NCBI RefSeq assembly: GCF_001648475.1
Contig: NZ_LXSQ01000020.1
Span: 62,001 to 126,000, forward strand
DNA: 64,000 nt
Reading direction: 5' to 3'
Source of the DNA: Eikenella halliae
GTDB lineage: Bacteria > Pseudomonadota > Gammaproteobacteria > Burkholderiales > Neisseriaceae
Part shown: positions 26,068 to 35,520 of the stretch, in pieces
Layout: the number at the start of each line of letters is the position of its first letter
How positions within the stretch are numbered: position 1 is the stretch's first letter
Program-made: the position numbers and the translations under genes
Notes under the pieces: generated by a model
Told to the model about the DNA's origin: nothing
Seen by the model: the letters and a program-made list of their open reading frames with translations, nothing else
Database searches by the model: none

Positions 26068-26661
26068 ATGAGCAAAATCACCCTCTATACCGTGCACCCC
26101 TCACGCGGCAACAATGTGCGCTGGATGCTGGCCGAATGCGGCGCGGATTACGACACCGTGACGCTGGATTACCCGCAGCTCAAAGAAGCGGATTATTTGG
26201 CCATCAACCCGATGGGCAAAGTGCCCGCCATTACACACGCGGGGCAAGTGATTACCGAGCTGCCCGCCATCCTCACCTATCTGGCCGAGCTTTTCCCCGA
26301 AAAACGGCTGATCCCGGCTGCTGGCACGCCCGAGCGCGGGCAATACTACCGCTGGCTGTGGTTTGGCACGCAGCTTGAATACGCCATTCTCGACCGTTGG
26401 CAGCAAGTGCCGCAGAGCGAAGATCGACGCCGCGCTATCGGCTACGGCGATTTCGATACTGCGTTGCACACCCTGCAAACCCTGCTGGCCGACGGCCGCG
26501 AATATGCGGTGGGGCAGCACTTTAGCGCACTCGATGTATACCTGACCGGCCTCTTGGCTTGGGGCATGTTCCGCACCCAAGTAGTGCCAAACGTTGAACC
26601 GTTTGCAAGCTATATGCAGCGCCATCTGCAACGACCGGCAGCACAGGCGGCACAGAACTAG
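26068..26661 (+). CDS. Glutathione S-transferase family protein
   Basis: A 197-aa cytosolic GST. The N-terminal thioredoxin-like domain starts ITLYTVHPSRGNNVRWML and contains the glutathione-binding MGKVPAI and the ELPAILTYLAE segment. The C-terminal all-helical domain has SALDVYLTGLL. A ribosome site AAAAGGA precedes the ATG. It lies just after the YafY-type regulator. Confidence 0.88.
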   Translation: MSKITLYTVHPSRGNNVRWMLAECGADYDTVTLDYPQLKEADYLAINPMGKVPAITHAGQVITELPAILTYLAELFPEKRLIPAAGTPERGQYYRWLWFGTQLEYAILDRWQQVPQSEDRRRAIGYGDFDTALHTLQTLLADGREYAVGQHFSALDVYLTGLLAWGMFRTQVVPNVEPFASYMQRHLQRPAAQAAQN

Positions 26662-26673
26662 GACGTTGGCACG

Positions 26674-26736
26674 AAAAAAGGCTACCTGAAAATCTTTGCT
26701 TCGCAGCAATGCGCGGAGCGGGTTTCAGGTAGCCTT
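26674..26736. terminator. DUS-pair terminator between GST and LysM/M23 genes
   Basis: AAAAAAGGCTACCTGAAAA pairs with TTTCAGGTAGCCTT between converging genes. Confidence 0.65.
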
Positions 26737-26765
26737 CATTTTGTGCAGATATTTTTGCAGAATGC

Positions 26766-27428
26766 TTATTTCGGCAGATAATCCATCGGATTGACGGCGC
26801 GGTTGTTGACGCGCACTTCAAAGTGCAGTTTCACGCGGTCGGTGCCGCTGCTGCCCATGGTGGCGATGGTTTGCCCGGCGGATACCTGCTGGCCTTCGCG
26901 CACGCTGATTTGGCTGTTGTGCGCGTAGGCGGTGAGCATGCCGCCGGTGTGGGTGATGAGGACGAGCTTGCCGTAGCCGCGGATGCCTTCGCCCACATAG
27001 CTCACGCGGCCGGGGGCGGCGGCTTTCACGGGCGTGCCGGCGCTGCCCGCAATATCGATGCCTTTGCTGGAAGAACCATTAAACTGGGTGATGATTTCGC
27101 CGCGAGCCGGCCATTGCAGGCTGCTGGGCGCGGCGCTGGGGCGCTCGCCCGCGGTGCGCGTTACCGTGCGGTTGTGCGTGTTGCCGGAGGACGTGCTGCG
27201 GCTGTTGCCGCTGCCCACGCGCAATTGTTGGCCCACTTCGAGCTGGGAGGGGTTTTTCAGGTTGTTCCAAGCCATCAGGCGGGAAACGGGTTGGTTGAAG
27301 CGTCGGCTGATGCGGTAGAGCGTGTCGCCGCGCTGTACGCGGTAGTATTGATCGCCGGAGGATGTACCGGCGCAGGCGGCCAGGAGGGTGGTGCAAAAGA
27401 GGGCGGTGCAGGCGGAAGAGAATTTCAT
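26766..27428 (-). CDS. LysM + degenerate M23 (LytM) lipoprotein, NlpD-like amidase activator
   Basis: A 220-aa lipoprotein; the chosen start gives a signal peptide with lipobox LLAAC near residue 18. A LysM domain follows (YYRVQRGDTLYRISRRFNQ) at 28-72. The C-terminal LytM domain has GIDIAGSAGTPVKA but lacks the first zinc histidine, and KLHFEVRVN lacks the usual His-x-His. Such metal-less domains act as activators of cell-wall amidases (NlpD/EnvC), so a role in daughter-cell separation is inferred. Confidence 0.85.
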   Translation of the reverse strand: MKFSSACTALFCTTLLAACAGTSSGDQYYRVQRGDTLYRISRRFNQPVSRLMAWNNLKNPSQLEVGQQLRVGSGNSRSTSSGNTHNRTVTRTAGERPSAAPSSLQWPARGEIITQFNGSSSKGIDIAGSAGTPVKAAAPGRVSYVGEGIRGYGKLVLITHTGGMLTAYAHNSQISVREGQQVSAGQTIATMGSSGTDRVKLHFEVRVNNRAVNPMDYLPK

Positions 27429-27755
27429 GAAGCGCTCCGTGTGATGGGGCAGCTGGGCTACCTGAACAATAATAAAGAATGCCTTTATCATACTATAGGA
27501 TGCGGCCTGCTGTAAAAACGGCCTAGGCGGTGGAGCGGAGGAAATGAACGGTTGGCGGGCGGGCAAGGGGGCGTACACCAACCGCCTTGGATGGGGTTGG
27601 GCTTGCCGGAACCAATGTTTAACCGCGTTGAAGCTAATGTTTTGGCTTGTTCAGCTAGCCGGATTGCCAACTGCAAACGGCGGTAAACTTTGCTGCTGTC
27701 CGCTTGATTTTGCGTGCGGCGAGCAGATATAGGGATGGCCGTTGTGTCCTAAGAT

Positions 27756-28163
27756 TTAAGCTTTGGATAGCGCCGATTGAATCAGCATCTGCGTGCCGAA
27801 CCAGCCCCAGTAGATGCGGTGGCGCCAGATGAGGCCGTCTTTGAGCTGCATCAGCTCTAAAATGTCGATTTGCTCGCCATCGGGCGTTTGGCGCGGGTAT
27901 TCCCACACAAGGAGGTCGCCGCTGGCAAGGTATTGGCCGCTGCGATACCAGCGCACCCATTCGTTGGGGCGGCGGCGGGTGCCTTCTTCGAGGAAGCGGC
28001 CGATTTCGGCTTTGCCGTGCAGCACGCCGCTGTTTTGATTAAGGATGATGGGCACCAGCGGCGATTCGAGCTCGGCTGCTTCGTGATACAGGGCGAGCAG
28101 GGCAGCGGTGTTGCGGCTTTTGGCGGCTTCGTGCCATTGCCGGTAGATTTGTTTGGCGGTCAT
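27756..28163 (-). CDS. NTF2-like (SnoaL-type) protein
   Basis: A 135-aa small soluble protein from the ATG at 28163. It begins MTAKQIYRQWHEAAKSRNTAALLALYHEAAELESPL, the usual opening of NTF2-like folds, and ends IWRHRIYWGWFGTQML. These proteins bind small ligands or are enzymes of varied kinds; no specific role can be given. Confidence 0.75.
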   Translation of the reverse strand: MTAKQIYRQWHEAAKSRNTAALLALYHEAAELESPLVPIILNQNSGVLHGKAEIGRFLEEGTRRRPNEWVRWYRSGQYLASGDLLVWEYPRQTPDGEQIDILELMQLKDGLIWRHRIYWGWFGTQMLIQSALSKA

Positions 28164-28343
28164 GATGTTTCCCAGTGTTGGATGCAAGAACCGAATGCTA
28201 CGCTTGCTGAAGCTTGTAGGCTACCTGAAAAAGAGTGGAGCGAATTTCGCTAAAATAAGCGGAACGAATTTCGTTAAAACGATGCTTTAGTGTTGAGCTT
28301 CTGCGAAGCTAAAATCATTTCTTTGTTTGAAAAGGAAAAAACG

Positions 28344-28823
28344 ATGCGTTACCTTGGAATTTGGCTCTTGCTGCTGGCGGGGGCGGAAGCGGCTTCGATT
28401 GTGATGGTGGCCGAGCGGCTGGGCGGGATGCCCACGCTTTTGCTGATGGTGTTGTCGTTTATGGCTGGGATGGTGATGCTGCGCAACTTGGGTTTTTCTT
28501 CGGTGATGCTGGCCGGATCGCTGTTTAATAGCCGGGGCGAGGTGTCGTTTTACCAATTGCTGTGGCCGCTGCGTTATATTGTGGCGGCGCTGCTGTTGAT
28601 GTCGCCCGGTTTTGTATCCACTGCTTTGGCCTTGCTGCTGATGCTGCCGATTAAGGGCGGCCCGGCGGCGGTGCGGCCAAATCAGATGGGGCAGAACTTC
28701 CGATCTTCCGGCTACGGTGCGGACGGCGACATCATCGACGGCGAGTTTGAAACCGTGCGCCCGCAAGAGGAGCGCGAAGAAACCCGCTTGCTGGAACAGC
28801 ACGATTACAAGCCGCCGCAATAA
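28344..28823 (+). CDS. fxsA: FxsA family inner-membrane protein
   Basis: A 159-aa membrane protein with three to four helices in the first 110 residues and a charged acidic tail. FxsA in E. coli relieves exclusion of phage T7 by the F plasmid; the ordinary function is unknown. The segment SPGFVSTALALLLMLP is typical. The start at 28344 follows AAAGGAAAAA. Confidence 0.88.
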   Translation: MRYLGIWLLLLAGAEAASIVMVAERLGGMPTLLLMVLSFMAGMVMLRNLGFSSVMLAGSLFNSRGEVSFYQLLWPLRYIVAALLLMSPGFVSTALALLLMLPIKGGPAAVRPNQMGQNFRSSGYGADGDIIDGEFETVRPQEEREETRLLEQHDYKPPQ

Positions 28824-28837
28824 GGCTGATTAACCTC

Positions 28838-28884
28838 AAAAGGCTACCTGAAAATCGAGACAAAGATTTCAGGTAGCCTTTTTC
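28838..28884. terminator. DUS-pair terminator after fxsA
   Basis: AAAAGGCTACCTGAAAATC pairs with GATTTCAGGTAGCCTTTTT, followed by a T-run. Confidence 0.7.
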
Positions 28885-28937
28885 TTATCCGCCGCGCGTG
28901 TACAATACGCCTTTTCCCGCAACAGCAAACCAGCAAC

Positions 28938-29753
28938 ATGAAACCGAACAGCCTCACGCAGCGCCCCATCGGCGTATTCGATTCCGGCGTCGGCGGGCTC
29001 ACCGTGGTGCGCGCGCTGATGGAGCGGCTGCCCAACGAAAACATCGTTTATTTCGGCGACACCGCCCGTGTGCCCTACGGCGTGAAATCGCGCAGCACCA
29101 TCGAAACCTACACCGCGCAAATCGTTGAATTCTTAATGCAGCACGACGTGAAAGCGCTGGTGATTGCCTGCAACACCATCGCCGCCGTGGCCGGTGCCAA
29201 AGTGCGGCAAACCGCCGGCGGCATGCCCGTGCTCGACGTGATTGCCGCCGGCGCGCAAGCCGCGCTGGCCACCAGCCGCAACGGCCGCATCGGCATCATC
29301 GCCACGTCCACCACCGTCAATTCCAACGCCTACGCCCGCGCCATCCACGCGCAAAACCCGCAGGCGCGCGTGCCTTCCCAAGCCTGCCCGCTGCTGGTGC
29401 CGCTGGTAGAAGAAGGCTGGCTTGAGCACGAAGTTACCCGCCTCACTGTGCGAGAATATCTCAAGCCGCTGCTCGCCGAAGACATCGACACCCTCGTGCT
29501 CGGCTGCACCCACTACCCCCTGCTCAAACCCCTGCTGCAAAGCGAAGCCCCGCATCTGGCGCTGGTGGATTCCGCGCTCACCACTGCCGAAGCCACCGCC
29601 GCCGCCCTTGCCGAGGCCGGCCTGCTCAACCCCAGCCAAACCCCCGCCGACTACCATTTCTACGTGAGCGACATTCCCCTGCGCTTCCAAACCATCGGCG
29701 AACGCTTTCTCGGCCGCAGCCTCGAGCAGATTGAAATGATGCGGCTCGGCTAG
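28938..29753 (+). CDS. murI: Glutamate racemase
   Basis: Makes D-glutamate for peptidoglycan. 271 aa. Asp in FDSGVGGLTV near residue 16 and the two catalytic cysteines in VIACNTIAA and VLGCTHYPLL are present. It is monocistronic and ends in a DUS pair at 29764-29803. Confidence 0.96.
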   Translation: MKPNSLTQRPIGVFDSGVGGLTVVRALMERLPNENIVYFGDTARVPYGVKSRSTIETYTAQIVEFLMQHDVKALVIACNTIAAVAGAKVRQTAGGMPVLDVIAAGAQAALATSRNGRIGIIATSTTVNSNAYARAIHAQNPQARVPSQACPLLVPLVEEGWLEHEVTRLTVREYLKPLLAEDIDTLVLGCTHYPLLKPLLQSEAPHLALVDSALTTAEATAAALAEAGLLNPSQTPADYHFYVSDIPLRFQTIGERFLGRSLEQIEMMRLG

Positions 29754-29920
29754 TGCCAACTCATTTTCAGGTAGCCTCTCCCATCCGCAAAGGCTACCTG
29801 AAAGCGGGCAGAGCGGGCTTGCACCAAACACGGTGGCTGCCGGATACTCCCCGCCTGTGCGGCAATGCACGGAGCAAGGCAGCAGCCTGAAACCCCCAAA
29901 ACCCTCCCACGGAGAAAACC

Positions 29921-30508
29921 ATGATGCACAAACGTTATTTTCTGCTTCCCCTATTGTTACTGACCGCCTCCGGCGCATGGGCTTGCGATCCTGCCCAAGG
30001 AACAGGGCAGTGTGGTTATCAAGGATATGGTGGTGTTTATAGCACCTACGGTGAAGCACAAGATTCCTATCGGAATGCCTATCCCCAGCCAACCTATGCG
30101 CCCCCACAAATCTACGTACCCCCGCCGACACCCCAGGCCTACACCCCGCCGCCGATCCGCGAAAGCCGCTACGGCGCAGTGGCCTATTATGAAAATCCCA
30201 ACGGCGAATGGAACAGCAGAACCATGTTTACCTCCGTCCACAACATCAGCTCAAAGCAAAGAGCCAGACAAATGGCCTTGCAGGCGTGCAACCGCAAAAG
30301 CGGCCGCACCTGCAAAATCATGTTTGACTACACCAACCACTGCGCCAGCGTAACGACAGGAGTAAATGCCAAAGGCCAACAGCTGTTCGCCGAATTTGCA
30401 CCGCAGCGCGGCCAAGCAGCACTGAAGGCCATGCAGAGCTGCCTCGACGCAAATGCCAAAGGCTGCGAGTTTGTTATGCAGGAAGAATGTTCCCTGCCCA
30501 TATATTGA
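29921..30508 (+). CDS. Secreted DUF4189 protein
   Basis: A 195-aa exported protein with a signal peptide ending ASGAWA-C. A Pro/Tyr-rich stretch (residues 50-90) precedes a DUF4189 domain (GAVAYYENPNGEW...ALQACNRKSGRTCKIM), which is repeated in weaker form at the C-terminus (ALKAMQSCLDANAKGCEFV). Paired cysteines suggest disulfides. The function is unknown; a Cys directly after the signal end could alternatively be lipidated. Confidence 0.75.
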   Translation: MMHKRYFLLPLLLLTASGAWACDPAQGTGQCGYQGYGGVYSTYGEAQDSYRNAYPQPTYAPPQIYVPPPTPQAYTPPPIRESRYGAVAYYENPNGEWNSRTMFTSVHNISSKQRARQMALQACNRKSGRTCKIMFDYTNHCASVTTGVNAKGQQLFAEFAPQRGQAALKAMQSCLDANAKGCEFVMQEECSLPIY

Positions 30509-30791
30509 CGCCCCGCAAACGCCGGCCAATTGAAACAATGTCGGGCATCCATGCCCGACCTGCAAACCGCAGTTACCAAGCGCAAAGGCTACCTGAAAGC
30601 GTAGCTTCAACGAAGTTAAAACGAACGAAGTGAGTTTCAGCGAAGCTAAAACCTAGCAAGCGTAGCCCGCATAATGTAGGGTGTGTGGCGCAGCCACACA
30701 CGCGGCCTCCAACCGTAAAGGCTACCTGAAAGCACAGCTTCAATGAAGTTAAACCGATAACCATCCCAAAACCCCTCCGCAACTCCACGCC
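30509..30791. other. Intergenic region with DUS and short GAAG repeats
   Basis: Two DUS words (about 30585 and 30718) are each followed by GTAGCTTCAACGAAGTTAAA-like imperfect repeats, a family also seen at 6395-6480, 16645-16770, 28231-28320 and 37296-37400. No gene is supported. Confidence 0.45.
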
Positions 30792-31427
30792 ATGAAAAAC
30801 ATCGTCATCTTCATCTCCGGCCGCGGCAGCAACATGCAGGCCGTGGTTCAGGCCAATATCCCCGGCGTCCGCGTCGCCGCCGTGCTCTCCGACAACCCCG
30901 ACGCCGCCGGGCTCCAATGGGCCGCCGCCCAGGGCATCCCCACCTTCGCTCGCCGCACCGGCGATTTCGCCAGCCGCGCCGATTTCCACCGCGCCATGCT
31001 CGAAGTCGCCGAGCAATATCGGCCCGACCTCGTGCTGCTCGCAGGCTACCTGAAAATCCTCCCGGGCGAATTTTGCGCGCATTATCAAGGCCGCCTCATC
31101 AACATCCATCCCTCCCTTCTGCCCGCCTTCCCCGGCCTGCACACCCACCAACGCGCCATCGACGAAGGCTGCCGCCTCGCGGGCTGCACCGTACACTTCG
31201 TTACCGCCGAGCTCGATTGTGGCCCCATCATCGCCCAAGGCGCCGTGCCCGTATACGATTCCGACACCGCCGATACCCTGGCCGCGCGCGTGCTGAAAAT
31301 CGAACACCAGCTGCTGCCGCAAGCCGTGGCCGACTTCGCCGCCGGTAATCTGAGCATCCGTGGCAAACGTGTCCATAACCGGCGTACTGCGGGCGAAGCC
31401 GGGCAAAATGGAGCGTATGGCAAGTAG
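30792..31427 (+). CDS. purN: Phosphoribosylglycinamide formyltransferase
   Basis: Transfers formyl from 10-formyl-tetrahydrofolate to GAR in purine synthesis. 211 aa. N-terminal ISGRGSNMQAV, the HPSLLPAFPGLHTHQRAI active-site region with its Asn-His-Asp set, and CTVHFVTAELDCGPII are all present. An in-frame DUS encodes AGYLKIL. Confidence 0.95.
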   Translation: MKNIVIFISGRGSNMQAVVQANIPGVRVAAVLSDNPDAAGLQWAAAQGIPTFARRTGDFASRADFHRAMLEVAEQYRPDLVLLAGYLKILPGEFCAHYQGRLINIHPSLLPAFPGLHTHQRAIDEGCRLAGCTVHFVTAELDCGPIIAQGAVPVYDSDTADTLAARVLKIEHQLLPQAVADFAAGNLSIRGKRVHNRRTAGEAGQNGAYGK

Positions 31428-31469
31428 GGGCAGCTTAATATTGTCCAAATCAAAATGTCTTGTTTAACC

Positions 31470-31509
31470 TTTTCAGGTAGCCTTTCCTCAAGAGGCTACC
31501 TGAAAATTT
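31470..31509. terminator. DUS-pair hairpin after purN
   Basis: TTTTCAGGTAGCCT and AGGCTACCTGAAAA pair with a short loop. Confidence 0.65.
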
Positions 31510-31656
31510 TTGGGCGGCCATTTTGCCGCATTCCCCGCCGCCATCAGATGCCGCTATAATCCATCCAAGCAAACAATCTAATCCAACTATTTTAGCGAAG
31601 CCTGCTGTGTTCGCTTTCAGGTAGCCTGCGGGCTGCCTGCCCAAACGAGGTGTGAT

Positions 31657-34600
31657 ATGGCTTTTGTAGTTACCTTATTGCTGCTGATGTTCGGTGCTTT
31701 TGTGGTGATGCTGTTCCAAACGAGGATGCAGCAGCAGGAGATGGCCGAGCAGCTGTCGCGTCTGCAGAAAGAAGTAGAACAGCTGCGCCGCCGCCAGCCC
31801 CTGCGGGAGCAAAGGCTGGCTGAAAGTGAGGGCGGCGGGCAGCGCGCAAGCGGGCAGGCCGAACCTCAACACCTTGGGCAGGCCGGGCTGCAGCCCAGTG
31901 CATCCAGTGCGCCGCAGCCCGATTTCAGCGGCTGGCCGTACAACCCGAACGTGCCCACTTCCGCTGCTTCGGGCGCAGCGCAGCCGAGTGTTGCTGCGTT
32001 TGATGCCATTCCCCCTGCGGCAGCCAGCCCGGCCCCATCGGCCCATCTGGCTGCCCATTCCCAACCGGCAGAAGCGGCGGTGCATCCGCTGCCTGCCCAA
32101 TCTGGCCAACCTAGCCAATCCACATTCGAACAACCTGCCGCGCCTGTATTTTCAGGTAGCCTCACGGCGGCTGCCTCGGCAGTGGGGGAAAAGGTGCCGC
32201 CCGCTCCGGCAGCGCAGCCTGCTCCTGCCGTACGGCAGCCTGAAGCGGCTGTTGAGAAACATAGCGTGATGCCGGGCAGCCGCCCGGGTACGGTGCGAAT
32301 CCGCAAACGGGGGGCGGCGCAAACCGCCGCCCAAACGCCTGCCCGCACTCCGGCTCAAGCAGCGATGGCGGCGCAAAACCAAGCTCAGGCGGCGGCACAA
32401 GCATCAGCCGATCAATCCGCCCAGCGGCGCCGCGTTGCCCGCCCGGCCGAGCGGGAGGAGGAAAGTGCGTTTGCCCCGCTGATCGATTGGCTGATGCACG
32501 GCAACCTGCTGCTGAAAACCGGCGTGGTGGTGCTGTTTTTGGGGCTGGTGTTCCTGCTGCGCTTTGCTTCAGAGCGGATTCATGTGCCGATTGAAATGCG
32601 CTATCTGGGCGTGATGGGCTCGGGTTTGGCGGCTGCCGTGGCGGGCTGGTTTTTGCAACGCCGCCGCCGCGAATACGGCCTGATTTTGCAGGGCTTCGGC
32701 ATGGCGGTGATGTATCTGACCACGCTGGCGGCGGTGAAGCTGCACCCGCTTTTGCCTTCGGGCACGGCTTTTATGCTGATGGTGGGGCTGGTGTGCGCGA
32801 TGGCGGCGCTGGCGGTGCGGCAGGATGCGAAAATCATGGCGCAGGTGGCGCTTATCGGCGGTTTGGCCGCGCCGATTTTGGTGAGCGACGGCAGCGGCAG
32901 CCATGTGGTGCTGTTCACTTATCTGGCGCTGCTCAACACCGGTGTGGCGGCGATTGCCCGCTTCAAAACCTGGCGCAGCTTGAACCTGATCGGCTTTATC
33001 GGCAGCCTGTTTATTGCCGTGATGTGGGGTTCTTCGGAATACACGGGCGAGTATTTCGCCAGCACCGAGCCGTTCCTGATTTTCCATTGGCTGCTCTATA
33101 CGCTCTTGGCCTGCCTCTACGCGCTGCACCGGCGCGATGAGGCCGATGAGGCGGTTGTGCCGGACAACGCGGATTTGGACGAACTGATCGACAGTTTGGT
33201 GCGCCACGGCATGACCATCGGCGCGATAGACGGCACGCTGCTGTTCGGCTCGGCCGTGTCGGCATTTGTGCTGCAAAACCATATGCTGCCCGAGGGCGAC
33301 CATTGGGCGGCGGGCGCGGCGCTGGGTTTTGCCGCGGTGTATGCCCTGCTGGCCGGAGTGTTCACCGGCAGCCGCGATTTTCCGCTGTTGCGCCAGGCTT
33401 TGGCCGCGCTTTCGCTCTCGTTCGCCACTTTGGCGGTGCCGCTGGCCTTCGAGCAGGCGGCCACGGTGTCGCTGTGGTCGCTGGAGGCCGGGCTGGTGTA
33501 TGTGTTTGCCCTGCGCCAGCAGCGGCCGCACACGCGGTTTTTGGCGGTGGCGGTGTATGCGCTGTCGCTGGGCGCATTGCTGTTTGGCGGCGACTTGGGC
33601 TGGCAGATTGTGAGCGAAGAAAGTGTGCCGCTGCTTGCCGGCCCGCTGGTGCCGACATTGGCGGCGGCCTCGGCCGGTTTGGCCATGTATGCCGCCTGGC
33701 TGCGTTGGCGCTGCCGCGGTTCGGCCTATTGGGAAAGCTGTGCCCAGCGCGGCGCTTTGGGCGCAGGCCTGCTGCTCGCAGGGCTGCTGCCGCTGATGTG
33801 CCTGCCGCGCCATTGGGCCATGGTAGCTTTGGCCGCATTGGCTTGGGCGGCGGTGCGGGTGCAGGCGGTGTTGCAGGATGCGTTTGCGCCCGACCCGCTG
33901 GCTGCGCTTTCAGGTAGCCCCTCCGATGAAGGCGGGGCAGACGGAGAGGCCGATGAGGCAGATGAATCCGCCTGGCTGCCCGGCGGCGGCTTGTTTGCCG
34001 TGGCCGCAGCAAGCTGGGGCATGCTGGTGTTGTTGCTGTTGGCGGTTGTGTCCGCCGGGGAAGATTGGCTGTCCACCATCTGCTGCTTTGCCGCCGCGAT
34101 ATTGCTGGGTGCGGCGGCCTACGCTTTGCACCGCCAGGGCGATGCATGGCTACCTGAAAACGAAGCCGGTGCGCCGCTGCGCAGCAAAAACAGGCGCAGC
34201 AGGCAGCAACGCGACACCGCCCGCCCGTTCAGCCTATTGCTGCACCAAGCTGTCGGCTGGCTGCTGCTCGACCTGGCATTCTTGAGCACGATACTCTCTT
34301 CGGTAAACCTGCTGCATCATCTGCCGGAAAGCCTGGCTGGCGGCGCCCTGTTGTGGACTTTGCCGCTGCCCTTCGTGTTGTGGACGGCGGCAGCCTGGTT
34401 GCTCGATTGGCGGCAGGGCAGGCGCGCCGCGCTTGTGTTGGTGCCGCTGCTGATTCCGAACGCCATGCTGCTGTTTAGCAGATTGAGCCGTGCCGATTTG
34501 GTGGCGCACGCGCTTTCAGGTAGCCTCATGCACCTGGCCTTGGCTGCCCTATTGGTGTGGATTTTGCGCCTGCAAGGCTTCCGTTCGCACGATACCGAAC

Positions 34601-35355
34601 GCGGCTGGGGCATGGCGGCGTTTGCGCTGTGGTCGGCTTCGGCCACCGCCTTCTGCGGCATCCTTGCCGGTGAAATACTGGGCGGCGTGTGGGGGCAAAT
34701 CGGCTGGCTGGCGCTGCCGCTGGCGTTGTGGCTGCTGCTGTATCTGGGACGGGAGCGTGCCGCATTGCGCCCCTATGCGGCCGCCTGCTCGCTGCTGTGC
34801 GGCGGCTACGCCCTGATGTGGCTGGTGGCAAACAATGCGCTCGAGCCGCGCACGGTGCAGCCCTTCGCCTACCTGCCGCTGCTCAATCCGATGGATTTGG
34901 CCGGGCTGGCGGTGGGCGCGCTGTGGCTGCGCTGCGTTGATTTGTGGCAGGAAGAATTCGAGCTGGAAGGCGACGGCCTGCGGCTGCACTTGGCCGGTTC
35001 GGTGCTGCTCGGCCTCACGCTGGTGAGCGGCGCGGTGCTGCGGCTGTGGTATTTCTATATGGGCGTGGAGTGGACGCTGCACGGCATCATGGCCTCCTTC
35101 GGCCTGCAGGCGGCGCTGTCGATCGTGTGGGCGGCCACCGCCATCGGCCTGATGGTGTCCGGCCACCGCTTGGGGCGGCGCATCCGCTGGATGGCCGGCG
35201 CCGGGCTGATGGGCGTGGTGGTGTTGAAGCTGTTTACGGTGGAACTGGGCGGCAGCGGCGGCATCGCCCGCATCGTGTCGTTTATCGGCGTGGGGCTGCT
35301 GCTCCTGCTGGTGGGCTGGTTTGCGCCCGTGCCGCCGAGGGAGGGGGAGGATTAG
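31657..35355 (+). CDS. Giant polytopic membrane protein, DUF2339
   Basis: A 1232-aa inner-membrane protein. One N-terminal helix is followed by a coiled-coil-like segment (QQQEMAEQLSRLQKEVEQL) and a long Ala/Pro/Gln-rich linker to about residue 265. The rest is a dense row of roughly 25 or more hydrophobic helices, typical of DUF2339. The first conserved block is LMHGNLLLKTGVVVLFLGLVFLLR near 278. The family function is unknown. Several in-frame reverse DUS encode SGSL. The gene is monocistronic. Confidence 0.85.
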   Translation: MAFVVTLLLLMFGAFVVMLFQTRMQQQEMAEQLSRLQKEVEQLRRRQPLREQRLAESEGGGQRASGQAEPQHLGQAGLQPSASSAPQPDFSGWPYNPNVPTSAASGAAQPSVAAFDAIPPAAASPAPSAHLAAHSQPAEAAVHPLPAQSGQPSQSTFEQPAAPVFSGSLTAAASAVGEKVPPAPAAQPAPAVRQPEAAVEKHSVMPGSRPGTVRIRKRGAAQTAAQTPARTPAQAAMAAQNQAQAAAQASADQSAQRRRVARPAEREEESAFAPLIDWLMHGNLLLKTGVVVLFLGLVFLLRFASERIHVPIEMRYLGVMGSGLAAAVAGWFLQRRRREYGLILQGFGMAVMYLTTLAAVKLHPLLPSGTAFMLMVGLVCAMAALAVRQDAKIMAQVALIGGLAAPILVSDGSGSHVVLFTYLALLNTGVAAIARFKTWRSLNLIGFIGSLFIAVMWGSSEYTGEYFASTEPFLIFHWLLYTLLACLYALHRRDEADEAVVPDNADLDELIDSLVRHGMTIGAIDGTLLFGSAVSAFVLQNHMLPEGDHWAAGAALGFAAVYALLAGVFTGSRDFPLLRQALAALSLSFATLAVPLAFEQAATVSLWSLEAGLVYVFALRQQRPHTRFLAVAVYALSLGALLFGGDLGWQIVSEESVPLLAGPLVPTLAAASAGLAMYAAWLRWRCRGSAYWESCAQRGALGAGLLLAGLLPLMCLPRHWAMVALAALAWAAVRVQAVLQDAFAPDPLAALSGSPSDEGGADGEADEADESAWLPGGGLFAVAAASWGMLVLLLLAVVSAGEDWLSTICCFAAAILLGAAAYALHRQGDAWLPENEAGAPLRSKNRRSRQQRDTARPFSLLLHQAVGWLLLDLAFLSTILSSVNLLHHLPESLAGGALLWTLPLPFVLWTAAAWLLDWRQGRRAALVLVPLLIPNAMLLFSRLSRADLVAHALSGSLMHLALAALLVWILRLQGFRSHDTERGWGMAAFALWSASATAFCGILAGEILGGVWGQIGWLALPLALWLLLYLGRERAALRPYAAACSLLCGGYALMWLVANNALEPRTVQPFAYLPLLNPMDLAGLAVGALWLRCVDLWQEEFELEGDGLRLHLAGSVLLGLTLVSGAVLRLWYFYMGVEWTLHGIMASFGLQAALSIVWAATAIGLMVSGHRLGRRIRWMAGAGLMGVVVLKLFTVELGGSGGIARIVSFIGVGLLLLLVGWFAPVPPREGED

Positions 35356-35520
35356 CGGGACTGGAGGCTACCTGAAAAGTGAGGATTCGGCGAAGAGGGG
35401 GGTGCAGTTGCGGTAGGGTTTTGGGGCGGCTGGTTTTTCAGGTAGCCTTTCCGTCAGTACGATTCATCCGTAATAATGGTTTTCAGAGGTAATAAAGACA
35501 AGAGTAAGAGGACAATAAAA

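Noticed and set aside
32569..33813. 414-codon minus-strand frame inside the DUF2339 gene
   Set aside because: Arg/Gln/His-rich antisense translation of a hydrophobic membrane gene.
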